DNA from: Acheta domesticus
Lineage: Eukaryota; Arthropoda; Insecta; Orthoptera; Gryllidae
Assembly (NCBI GenBank): GCA_031308135.1
Contig: JAHLJT010009419.1
Coordinates: forward strand, 65,492,723 to 65,556,722
Direction of reading: 5' to 3'
Length of the DNA stretch: 64,000 nucleotides
The notes beneath the pieces were generated by a model. That model saw only the letters and a program-made list of their open reading frames with translations, ran no database searches and was not told the origin of the DNA. The position numbers were made by a program, and so were the translations under genes. Shown one piece after another: positions 23,285-34,330 of this stretch. Within the stretch, counting starts at the first letter, position 1, and each line of letters starts with the position of its first letter.

Positions 23285-23545
23285 ACCCCGCGGTGGTAGC
23301 TCAGTGTTGCCAAGGTCGATGCCACGAGCGTGAGTCCATGGCACGTGTGCCACGACGAAATCGCCCCTCCACGCAGTTCATTACCCCGCCTCCAGAGACA
23401 ACACCATCCCTATTGTAAAACGGAGGGGTTACTACTATTCGTAATAGTTTCCTTTCCCGACGCTAGTTGCGCAGAGAAGCTCGTGGCATGCTACGATGCC
23501 ACGACACGTGCCAAAGACACCAGTAGAAGACCTTGACACCACTGC
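23285..23545. repeat. Possible foldback element or tRNA-like repeat
   Basis: The left side holds GCCAAGGTCGATGCCACGAG and TGGCACGTGTGCCACGAC. The right side, read in reverse complement, holds GTCAAGGTC, TTGGCACGTGTCGTGGCAT and GCCACGAGC. The two sides can therefore pair imperfectly, as in a decayed foldback MITE. GGTGGTAGCTCAGTG at the left edge resembles a tRNA A box, so a tRNA-derived repeat is the alternative. No clear target duplication was found. Confidence 0.4.
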
Positions 23546-23599
23546 TTGAGCTAGTTTCCGGTAGTGTTTTTCGTGTTCACGTTGTGTTGGAATAAAAAC

Positions 23600-23870
23600 A
23601 ATATCCAGCTGTGAGATCACCGGCCTCGCGCCGGTCGCCGTCAGACGAAAGTTGTAAACAGCAGCGGCGAGAGGAGGCGGCTGAATGAGCGGCGCGACAA
23701 AGGCGGCGCAGCGTGGCGCGGCGCGGCGCCGGCCGTCGACCCATTCACGAGAGACCGGCACCCCGCCCCGGGTTCCTCCACGCCACGACAGACGCTCTGT
23801 CTGGGGCGGAGGGGAGAGGAAGCACTGCAAAGGCGAGGTTCGGGAGGTAATAAACAACAAATGTTAAGAA
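23600..23870. other. GC-rich CpG block flanked by purine-rich strand
   Basis: The strongly GC-rich segment (23620-23840) is followed by a purine-rich plus strand to about 24030. Open frames on both strands overlap and reflect composition. No domain was recognised. Confidence 0.45.
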
Positions 23871-24030
23871 GCAATGGGGGAAGAACAAAGATGGGAGAGA
23901 GAATGGGAATAGGAAAGAACAGGTAGACAACGGACAACAGCGAGGAAAAGATGTGGAGCAGGGGATGTTAGAAAAAATAATGCAAAGCCTAGGACAAGGT
24001 GAGGGACGCACGTGGAAAGGGAAGGACGAG

Positions 24031-25900
24031 GGCAATATTTGCAAAACAAATACGCATTTTGTACAATTTAATGTATTGGTTTAATAACTTTGTCATCTTA
24101 TTCTCGGTACACCCTTCAAATTATTATGTTTTAAAATATGTTAGTTGTAAATATGGGAAATAATTTATAAAATATGGATAAAAAGGAAAAGTCTGGTACA
24201 CCGGGAAATACGGTTATATAAGGGAACCCCTCTTCTAGTAGCTATAAATTGAAATGAAAAATGTATGATCTGGATTGACATAATAAACGCTCAACACTAC
24301 CTCTTAATAAAACAATTTCAAAATACTTAATATTTTGAAGGAGGAATAAAGTTAAACAAAAAGGTTTGTTTATCCGACTTTCTCCTATTAAAAGAAACTC
24401 ATAAATAATATATCCTTAGAAGCATTGTTATCATTTTAAGAACTTTTAAATTTTGAACATAAAAGTCCCTGAACATCAGCTGATCTTACACGTGTTACGT
24501 AGGATAAAACCAAATTAGATCTCGAAAGAAAAGAATAATAGTGACTTGTGTTGCAAGGACTATTGTAGGATAGATAATACTTGATAAAGCTTGTGAATGA
24601 ATTCTTAACTCATTACACAGACATGCAAGAACACCTCGTAGCTGCTAATGATGATTAATGTTTCTCTTTATGCTCAGTATTGTCTAAGAAAATGTAAAGT
24701 ACAATTTAAAATGATGTAAAAACCCAAATATTAAAGTGAAGTTAAGCGTTTTGATAATACCGTAGTGTTATTATAAAAAAGTTTAATTAACGTGCAAAAC
24801 CAACATGAAGCAGAACGTTTTCACTTATTTACTACAATATTTGTCAGTTTTTCAAACTAAAGAAGTTTAATCTACGTTATCGCACCTGCCTGAGATTATT
24901 TATTTTTTACTACATAGTAATTAATTTATTATAAGTCTATGACAAGTGAACGTGAAAAATACATTCTTTTTTCAATACGAAACAATTCCATAAGTACCTG
25001 AATTTCAAGGGATATTGTGACACTTTTATTTCATTTTCGTACTGAACGTCTGGTGGAAGCAAGTAGTACTACTTTGGGAAACCAGGGGTATTGTAGCCCA
25101 GACCGGGCCTTCGCGATTATGACAATGGACTTTGCGAGTACTTGAAATTTGAAAAGACGAGGAACAAAAGGAAACAAAATAACTCATCCGTCCACTTATT
25201 CGTCGTTTTTGATATTTGAAGGGCATAATGAATTTCACCCACACCTCGCATTCTTTATTTTTGCAATGAGAGTAGATATTGTGTGAAAGACCCAACAATG
25301 AATAGTCAATGAAATTTATGTTTTGGAGATAATGACGATAATATAGAATGAATGAAGGGATAATAGGGAATGAGGGGCAGACCGGATAACGTATAAAAGA
25401 TCTTCTGACGATTGCTACTGCAAGAGCTGTACTTGAGTTCCTAGATTCCCAATACCATCATTCCATCTCTCGAGTATTCCAAGGATAATGTTACTTCTTG
25501 TGCAAGCAACTCCACCCTACAAAGTGCTATAGACGAACTGGAACTATTCGTGTCATTTACATCAGTAAAAATATAGCATAGATGATCTATACCATATTCC
25601 CTAGGGCAGGGACGGCAGAAGAGAAAAGAAACAAAAACCTACTCTGGAGATTCTTGATAGCAAAACTATCTTCAGGGTAACCGACATACGCCCTTGGCCA
25701 CGCACTCAGACGGAAATACCGGTAGTTAAATGGAATCTGACTTGCGCATCAATAAAAAATTACAGCATCAGTGAAATCTCACATTTTGCGTAGGGCGAAG
25801 GCAACAAAAAAAGGGTGAACCCGATCCTAGAGGTCTCCAGTTACAACACCACGTGGGTACCCTTAACGCAATGGCATCTTTATTTTGGTATTTTGGGTCG
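24031..25900. other. Unassigned AT-rich spacer
   Basis: No gene is seen. 25580-25875 is of higher complexity, with blocks such as TTCAGGGTAACCGACATACG and CACGTGGGTACCC, and may be a remnant of an interspersed repeat, but no second copy lies in the window. Confidence 0.4.
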
Positions 25901-26105
25901 CATTAACATCAAGGTCATTAGCGACCACTATTGGGTTTTAACGTTATGTAATGATATGGTGATGACATGGTACTGTGATGATAGGGGGTGAAACGACGAA
26001 CACATGTACAACCATGCCCGAGACGGGACTCGAACCTGTGATCTTTGGATCCGAGATCGCTACGTCACTACTGCCTTAACTATCTCGGCCAAAGCAGATT
26101 GGCAA
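25901..26105 (-). repeat. tRNA-derived SINE, copy 1
   Basis: On the minus strand the head reads TTTGGCCGAGATAGTTAAGG, close to the A-box region of class II tRNAs (Ser/Leu type). GGTTCGAGTCCCGTCTCGG, about 60 bases later, is a near-consensus B box. A tRNA-unrelated body follows, ending in GTGGTCGCTAATGACCTTG. A second copy with the same body and tail lies at 38607-38760. The body and tail rule out a functional tRNA gene. Transcription by RNA polymerase III from the internal boxes is the usual mode for such elements. Confidence 0.75.
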
Positions 26106-26399
26106 TGGCACCTTTTGTACCACCTATTTTTCCGAGCAATGTATTGGAACGAATTAGAACTTTTCTGGCGCCTATATCAACACAAGTATCAATTTGCTGT
26201 TCACATTAGCCAAGTATTACGACTTCCGAGGAGCGTAGACGGCACAACAGGGAAGCTGAACTGTCGCCCGGGGGCTTCCAATAACAACATTCAGCCGGCA
26301 CGCCCCCAAGGCCAATGGCAGCCCTTCCGCCTCCGCCGCCACCGCGTCTGCCGTCACCGAGCAACCTGCAACCCGCCGGTGAAAGGAAGTCCATCCTCC

Positions 26400-26985
26400 C
26401 ATTACCTACATTTTACACATAACCCGACAAAAAAGGCCACAATGTCGTGTGTACGTCCGCGCCCACCTCCCTCCGCTCTCGATCAGGAGGAGGAGGGGGC
26501 GGCTGCCTCCGTCGGCGGGGTCCGTTTTCTCCCTCTCTAACGCGCGAAATGTAACAATCATCGCCGACTGCTTCCTCATGTGGAACGCTCTCCCTGCCCC
26601 CTCCGCTCTTCATCTTTTTTTTTGTCCGTCTCTCTCTTCCCGAGCTGCCGCCCCGCACTGCATCGCTCCCCCCCCTCCCGCCCCACACTGCCCATCCCGG
26701 CGCACCACATCGCGCCCCGCCCCGCCCCGCCCCACCCCTCTCCCGGCGCCGCCACTGCGAAACCTGGTTTCCGCACGGGGGCAGGCGGGGGCGGGGGTGC
26801 GGCGGCGCGCGCAGCCCTTCACTGGACGCGGAATAAAACGCCTGGCGCGCGGCGTCGACCGGCACTCGCATCCCGCACAGCAGCGCGCTCGCACACAGCA
26901 CACGGCACAGCACGGCACAGCCCAGCCCGGCGAGCAGAGCGGAGCGGCGCGGCGCAGCGGCGAGCGGAACGGGACCCGAGCGGCG
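26400..26985 (+). promoter_or_regulatory. CpG-rich 5' region of the Osiris gene
   Basis: From about 26450 the sequence turns sharply GC-rich, with pyrimidine-rich and CCCCGCCCC-type GC-box-like runs near 26715-26735, and leads into the start codon at 26986. ATAAAA at 26833-26838 is a possible TATA-type element, which would place a start site near 26865, but no good initiator is obvious. Long overlapping frames on both strands across this block (for example 26413-26913 minus and 26610-27104 minus) are compositional. Confidence 0.5.
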
Positions 26986-27445
26986 ATGGCGGCGGCGGGC
27001 GTGAGGTGGCGCGCGGCACTGGCGCTGCTGGCGGCGACGGCGTTGTGGGTGGCCGGCGGCGCCGGGGCGTCGGACGCCGAGCCGGAGGACGCGCTCTCGG
27101 CCACCCTGCGCCTCGCGTTGGGCGCCTACCAGCAGTGCGCCGCCCGCGACGACACCCTGTCGTGCCTCAAACTGCGCGCCGTGCGCACCATGGACGGCGC
27201 GCTGCGCCGCGGCAGGATCCCGCTCGCCCCGGGGCTGGCGCTGGTGCCGTCCGAGGGCGGCGACGGGGCGCGCGCCTTGGGCGAGGGCGGCGACGCCCCG
27301 CCGCAGGAGGTGGACGAGGCCCAGCTGCCCGCCGAGCCCGAGGCCAGGGCGAGGGCGCTCGACGACCTGCTCGCCGACAGGGTGGGCCGCTTCCTCACCG
27401 CGCGCTCGCTGCAGCTCGACGCGCCCGGGGCGCTGCTCGAGGAGG
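26986..27445 (+). CDS. Osi: Osiris family protein, exon 1 (residues 1-153 plus one base)
   Basis: This exon encodes the N-terminal half of an insect-specific Osiris (DUF1676) protein. Osiris proteins are secretory or endosomal membrane-associated and act in cuticle and tracheal formation in Drosophila. The chosen ATG opens a good signal peptide (hydrophobic residues 10-24, likely cut after Ala28). The two-cysteine segment follows (C51, C60, spacing C-x8-C in YQQCAARDDTLSC), then the start of DUF1676 with RVGRFLTARSLQLD near residues 127-140. The donor G|GTGAGT at 27446 ends the exon in phase 1. The frame joins cleanly to exon 2 at 42080, giving a 308-aa product, usual for the family. Coding sequence is extremely GC- and CpG-rich compared with its surroundings. 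The paralogue number cannot be assigned by eye. Confidence 0.93.
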
Positions 27446-27454
27446 GTGAGTCGC

Positions 27455-27458
<4 letters not shown>

Positions 27459-27488
<30 letters not shown>
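27459..27488. repeat. (CT)n(CA)n microsatellite
   Basis: CT units followed by CA units begin a few bases after the exon 1 splice donor. Being so close to the donor, length changes here could affect splicing; that is inference. Confidence 0.85.
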
Positions 27489-27611
27489 GTCTCCATTGGA
27501 TGCCCAGCTTATAAACTATAACTACATATTGATAGAAGCCAGGAACACAAGTATTAACAAAAACAAAAACTACTCTTATACCTATGGGTTTCTATAATAT
27601 GATCTTGATAC

Positions 27612-27614
<3 letters not shown>

Positions 27615-27664
<50 letters not shown>

Positions 27665-27744
27665 GTTAGAGAGGAACTTATTGTTAATTTATCAGCCAGA
27701 TTAAATAGAATTATCGATTATCGAACTACAGCCATTTGATTAAG

Positions 27745-27787
<43 letters not shown>

Positions 27788-27822
27788 ATCTGGCTGATAA
27801 ATTAACAATAAGTTCCTCTCTA
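27615..27822. repeat. Snapback palindrome with (TA)n tracts
   Basis: (AT)n at 27615-27658 is followed by a 40-bp arm at 27667-27706. A spacer with (AT)n at about 27748-27784 comes next, then the exact inverse of the arm at 27783-27822. The arms match over all 40 bases. The single-stranded DNA or intronic RNA could form a long hairpin. A MITE fragment, a templated snapback repair event and an assembly artefact are all possible. Confidence 0.85.
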
Positions 27823-30194
27823 CCTATTTTTGGTGTTACGTAAACTTTCGATTGTTCAATTTTTTTAAATTTTCATTATTCACCTTTCACAAAGAGAAAA
27901 CGTACACACATATCTATATTTACGTTCGGTGTCCATCTTAAACTGCATGACGGCCGTTAACCGAAACACGCATTAAGAGATCCTAGGAACAACAGAATTT
28001 AATCAACAACAACAAAATTTAATCTTATATCTGTATGGCTGCTATCTTCAGTCTCCATTGTGACACGGAATCTCTGATCTTGTAGGTATGTAACTTTGTT
28101 AATAATCTGTTATAAGCATTTGGCACTTATGATATTCAAATTTAGCAGCAAATCATTCGATTTTATCAGTCTCAAGTTTCGATGCCTAATAGCTATGAAT
28201 AATTTCATGTAATAAATTCGTACTTTTACATAGACATTGGCATTATTGTAGTTTTTACAAATATCTCCATCTTTTCAATACATTCGTTAGCTAGTATCCT
28301 AGATTCTAAGCGTTTTTAAATAAAGGAAGTATTTAAACTTTTCTGATAGCGCAGACTCCTGGGAAACAGAGACCAATGTATTCAGGACTCCAATTATCAG
28401 ATGAAAAAAGACAGCTTTACTGCTTCTCCGAGAAGAAAACTAAGACTATCAATTTTGACTGATCGCCCCTTTAAAAAGAGAATAGGATCATTATAGGATG
28501 AGTCGACGCGCTCGCAGTAATTGAAACACATGCTTGCTCCCAGTACGCCGAGCGTCTGGTAGTTGCACCGGTAAACGGAGCTTTTTGTCTAACCCGAGGT
28601 AGTCGTGGTCCCAGTTATCTGGTATGATTTGTGAGACAACTGTACCCTGTACTTAGAGGAGTCAGCTGGATTATAAACGAGACCTATTGAATTGGGGACA
28701 CAACAACATATTCAACACATTTTCGTCATATCCAGTAAACCCCAAAATGTATGAATACATCTCGAAAAATTATGAAACAAATACGACGTTAGATGTATTG
28801 AATTATTTTTGCATCTCATTCACAGTCTCTGAGGATCACAGACTAGCTCTCATTGCTGCGACACGTTGCAAGAAGTCGGGTTTGCGCCGTTATCCTTTCT
28901 TGGTCTCTTTCTCAGTCGAGAAGCTTTGCAACTGCGGTACCGACTGCCAAATACAGCAAACAACAGTCCCTGTGTAGCACAGTTGGTATGACTGGGCACC
29001 GATTGTAATGGGTTGCGATAGAAAAACAACCCCTTAGAAAGGGTGCTTTGAAATGCTGTTCCATTTTATGGAATAGTCTTTCAATTTTCAACTCGCTAGT
29101 TCTAGTCGTTTTGAGAAGGAACACGCAAAATTATGTTCTGAGAGACCTCTATCGAGCTGGAACAAAATAGTTTTCTGAGGATGAGCTCAACTTGACGAAC
29201 TGCAGACGAATATCAATTTTATGGAATGCAAAAATTGTCAGTATGGCTATCGCTATTAAGATATTGCCATGCTACCGAAAATATATGTATACATGAGGAT
29301 GAGTATATTTTCCTGATCTAAACAAATGTAATATTTAATCGAAATCATTTGACGTATTCAATTATTGTACAGGAACGGGGGCGAAATATAACATTTGAAC
29401 TCTCGTAATATTTTTCTTGTATTACGAGCAGAATTTGTTTTTTCTACAAATTCTGTAGGTACATTTTTCTTACACATTTCAAACTATTTTTTCTGGAACT
29501 AATTAAAAGACTTGAATGCCTTTTGTACGATTCATAATATTACCGTCGATTGTTGTCTTTATTAGAATATATAGGCTATTTAGGTAAATACGCTAAATAG
29601 AGTCTTAGATTAATCGTTTATTTTGTTCTTATCGTTGTACGTTATGGTAAACAAATAAGAAAATTTGGCATTAAATTATATACGGGTCGTAACACGTCAC
29701 ATATTTTTTTAAAAAGAATTCTTACGTAAACATATTCATCATGCAATAATGCAAAATCCGCCCAGTAACATTTGAGACTACATGACAACGTGAATTTCTA
29801 GAATATTTTCAGGACTGCAATGGTCTTCTATTCTGCATCCTTGTTAGTTTCACTTTTTAAGTCCACTTACATTAAATGATTAGACATAAGGTTACTGTCT
29901 ACAGGATTTGATCTGGGTGCAAAGATTTAGATTGCATAGAACCATTTAATGTGATTTACATTTGAAACAATTGATATCTCAATAAAATAATAAAAAATAT
30001 TACTATGATGCTTTTAAACTCGTTGCTCGTTGCTCGATTGTAAACTCGTTACTCGAAATGTTCTAAAATTACAATTATCTCATTTCCGATTAATTTTCTT
30101 AATATCAAGATTCCACTTGCTTGAAGTTGTACTGTAAATATGAGTCGTTCCTCAGTTGCTTTGGTTGGTTGGCTTAGAATTTATTTTTAGGGTA

Positions 30195-30406
30195 TGTTAA
30201 AACAACAAATTTGCAACCGGAAAATATTTACATACCCGGGTCTGCATGAGGATTGTGGGTTCAAAATCCTCATAACACAAGGACGTTTCCCCCTCGTCAT
30301 TCACCTTGTGACGTAATACAAAAGAAACCATATATAACACAGTATTAACTAACTGATCAATTATCATCAACCATTTTTGCCTGAGGATTAACTTCCATAT
30401 TGTCTG
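30195..30406. repeat. Direct repeat copy 1 (212 bp), possible LTR
   Basis: This 212-bp block begins TGTTAAAACAACAAATTTGC and is identical, base for base, to 30845-31056. It contains an internal hairpin with 9-bp arms (ATGAGGATT and AATCCTCAT) and a B-box-like GGGTTCAAAATCC. It ends at ATTGTCTG, where the two copies diverge. Confidence 0.9.
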
Positions 30407-30844
30407 AATGAAATAAAACCTTTGAGCCCCCTTAATTTAGGTCAGGATATATTTTTAGGAATGATCGTGGAGAAATGTTTTTTTTTTATTCTAGAGGGGT
30501 TGAGCTCAGACAGTATTCCGTGTTCCAATGACCCCTTGCGTGCCTCAGGCTAGAACGTGCCACCACCAGAAGTAATTGAAGGACGCTGTCTGCTAGACGC
30601 CCGCGGCGCTGGAAAGGCGGTAGCGGTCACTGTTCGTTCCACGCCAAAGATTTATACAGAGCCATCTAAAAATTTCGTATCTGAAGTGGGGGAAAATGAT
30701 CAATTACCAAATATTTCTACTCTTCAAAATTTTAGTAAGCATAATCAATTATGAATGGAAGCTGAAGAGGAACGAAATTCGAGTTATTTGTAATTCCATA
30801 TTGAGTTTCTATTAGTAGAGTTTCCACAGTTTTCAACCCTAAAC
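30407..30844. mobile_element. 438-bp segment between identical repeats (candidate TRIM-like internal region)
   Basis: This is non-coding sequence with a T-rich run at 30478-30487 and a GC-rich patch near 30590-30640. If the flanking repeats are LTRs, the whole unit (30195-31056, 862 bp) would be a miniature LTR retroelement. Against this, no convincing primer-binding site, polypurine tract, terminal CA or target duplication is visible. A recent local duplication or an assembly artefact is equally possible. Confidence 0.35.
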
Positions 30845-31056
30845 TGTTAAAACAACAAATTTGCAACCGGAAAATATTTACATACCCGGGTCTGCATGAG
30901 GATTGTGGGTTCAAAATCCTCATAACACAAGGACGTTTCCCCCTCGTCATTCACCTTGTGACGTAATACAAAAGAAACCATATATAACACAGTATTAACT
31001 AACTGATCAATTATCATCAACCATTTTTGCCTGAGGATTAACTTCCATATTGTCTG
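30845..31056. repeat. Direct repeat copy 2 (212 bp), possible LTR
   Basis: This copy is identical to 30195-30406 over 212 bases at an offset of exactly 650 bp. The bases immediately outside differ on both sides. Confidence 0.9.
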
Positions 31057-31979
31057 TTACTTATTTGTGTATTTAAAATCCCAAAAAACTCCAAACAAAA
31101 AATTACAAACACTCATAATTATTGCCCAGATATCAAGAACCAATTCTTGGATATCGTCAATATCCCCTTAGGATGCAGCACCCAAAATTGTATTTGTTAA
31201 TTCCGAACTCTTGGATCAGATATCCAAACTCCGCTACTGCCGACAATTCACACGCTTCCGAGTAACTAATTTGGTGTCCTCGGTTTTCCCAAGGACCGGA
31301 AGTGTCCCCTTTCAAGACCTCAAGTGTGCCTCTTCGCATGCGTTGCCGTTGCCAGGGTGGCCGGCGTGCGCACGCAGGGCTGTGCACACGAGTGAACATG
31401 CCGCATAACGCTACGTTGCAGTGCCCGCTCACCGGCCTTCGCGCACCGTCAGTTCTCACTAACGTCCACGTGGGAGGATGAACTCAATAATTTACTCTTT
31501 ATACACTAATAAAAATAAAACACTTCTTCAAATTTCGAATTTTTATAACTCATAATTTTCGGATCCACGTAAATCGTACCTCTATATGTCGAACACTTAA
31601 ATCTCAAATCTCTATGTACCGATCAAACAGTAAATCTCCTACCTTATTATCTCAAACCTCTATATCTACAACCTCTCTTGACCTTCTCTACCTTAAACAC
31701 CGTTAAGGTAACGAACGTCTATATTTCGACCGAGTTCCTGCTACAACGGTGACTAAAATATCACAGCTTTTGATTTTCAATGTTGGTTGATTTGGTCAAT
31801 TTTCAACAATAGCTTCACAACTAGGTTGATTTAAAAACTATTTCAGACATTGTAGCGGCCTGCTGCTGTGATAAGTAAATTTTTGCGGTTTCTTCTATCA
31901 AAACCAGGCGAACGTCGTAGCAGTACCTGGGTCACAAACCGCGAGAGATCGTTTCTTCTATCTACTTGTCCCCTCCTCT

Positions 31980-32190
31980 TTCCTTACATATGCATTCACT
32001 AACTTTTACACTTTCATGCACTACACTGCCACACATGGGAGTCCATTCGGGAGCTTAGAGCTTGTCCCGACAAGGGCAGTGTTCCGTTGGAGTACATACA
32101 TGGGAGAGAAACCTCGCTAGCCTAAGTGTAGGTCAGCGTCGGATTTCACGTTTCTGAAAGGAAAACAGCCACCTCCCGGGACATAAAATG
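31980..32190 (+). repeat. Dispersed repeat family A, copy 2
   Basis: It shares TGCACTACACTGCCACACATG, AGAGCTTGTCCCGACAAGG and the GTAGGTCAGCG block with the copies near 8.65, 47.85 and 48.6 kb. Confidence 0.6.
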
Positions 32191-34330
32191 CACTGTAGTT
32201 AGAGTTAATGTTCGTAACACTTGACGCGCAAGGAAACGCTAAATAATCGGCCATCACACCTCGATAACTCGAAACTTAATAATCTGAAACTGATAACAGG
32301 AATGCCAAGAACTTCAACTTTGATCATTAAAATCAACCAAACGCGAACATTGATAATAGAAATTAACGTTTTTTTGTTCTCCTCCTACATGACGTGCGTT
32401 ATTTGAGCTTTGAAAACGTGTGCTAAAGCATTTCATAACTAAACCCTTTTCCTTTCAGGTTCAAGATGAGATTTCACTGTTTTATATGATTCTTGTAACT
32501 CAAACAGCAATACTGTATAACTGAAATTCCATTGTGATTTTAGTTGCCGTAATCTTCTTTTCTTCCATTTTCAACTTCTCTGTACCTAGTGTGTCAAATA
32601 TTCGGTAATTCAAAATGTTATTTCTCAAAGAAATTCGAAATACTTAAGTTATAATATCTTAGGAATAAAGACCTGGATAATGTTCTACAGAATATAAAGT
32701 GTCAGTTTAGAAAATTATTTACTACTTCGTTTTAGCGTAAAATTTATTTGTTCCAGCTCGTTACCTGTCCTATTAGAATAATTAACACAACGTAGCATAA
32801 TTCAGAATATCGGCAATCCCTGCTGAGCAATTAACAACCCAGCCGGCAACTCCTGCACGTATATGCTCTTTGGAAGTCAATGTCACCTCAATGTTAACCT
32901 CCTTGTTAAAGATTCTAGTTTTTCCACTCTCTTTTACAGAAGGGAAAGATGTCCTGACCAAATTAAGACTGTTCGCGAAAGACGGATTTAAACTGACATT
33001 AACATTTAAGAGTAATTAACATTTCCTTTACTTGTAATGGCAGAACGTGATGTAACTTGGACAACTAACGTAACCTAATATCAAATCGGTTTCTAACTTA
33101 CGAAAAATCATACTATTGCTTCTCCAAGGTCAATGCAGCTTATTCTATATTTTGCCCAGTAGACATTTATACTAAAACGTATAAATTACTTCCGGAATTC
33201 AGTGGTTTAAATCACTAATTATGAATCGTTTCTATGCAGGAGAGCATCTTCGCGTGTTTGGTTTCCCGACATGTTTCTATTAATTAGAGAAAATCTCACG
33301 ATCTTTCTCCTCGACTCTTTCTTCTGGCCTGCAAACTATCTCTGTTGTACATCTAAAAGAACACTGATGCCCGTTCCAGTTCATACACGACTATGTAGTC
33401 TAGAGTTCCTCCTAGCAGATAAAGATTTATCGTCCTTCACCAGTATGCAGTAGCCTACCTTCTCTTTTATTGCCTGTAGTAACTGACGCATTTGTTACTT
33501 GATGATCTTGCCCGAGTAATAATGAAGTACAACACAATGTACTCGTAACTATATTATGCATACAGTTCCCCAAAAAACTGTACGATCCGGATATTGAGAT
33601 ATCAGGAATAACTGTTTGTTCAAGGCCACAAACGTAATGGTTTGTAAGAACGATCTTGAACGGAGAATAATATGAAAATTATTCCTCCTGCACCACTTTG
33701 TATGATTTCTAATATCACGACACGTTCAAAAATTGTACTCGATTTTATCTAGTTCCATTCCTTTTTACATCTTCTGGATCATTTCAAATTACTTCTAATA
33801 TTACATCTTACCAAACATCTCACCATCAAAGGAAATTCAATTTTCAAAGAACATTAAAGGGAAAAAACTAAGAAGTTCAAACCATAACTGAAGTTGATAA
33901 CCATAAATTGAATCAACTATATTCTCTAGATTCTTCATATTTTCATTTTCTTGTAAATATATATTTAATCTCGCTTACTATTTTTTCTTTAGAGGATACA
34001 GTTAGCTAGAAAAATATGTGTCCAACTTTATTAAGTGTAAATAGACATAACAGATTTACACTATCTCTACTAACATTGAATGCTGGTGATAAGAGTTGGA
34101 TTTAATGAACGGTCATCAGAAGGAAGCTGCAGCACGTGCAGTTAATGAAGCATCTCCCAAAGGAAAACGTTAAAAAGAGAACGTTGTTAAGTAGCGAGTT
34201 TATAAAAACCAACTCCCCACAACTTGTTCTTCTAGTTTTCTTCCAACACACCACAATATTCACCAGTTTCGAAGCATTGAATTGGAACAGGTCACATAAA
34301 AAGTCTGAATCACGATATGATCACAAATTT

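Noticed and set aside
26010..26100. Functional tRNA gene suggested by good A and B boxes
   Set aside because: The body and tail shared with 38607-38760 show it is the head of a SINE, and no clean acceptor stem was found.
26413..27488. Long open frames on both strands overlapping Osiris exon 1 and its upstream region
   Set aside because: They follow from extreme GC content and lack domains. Only the frame with a signal peptide, family motifs and a correct splice donor is supported.
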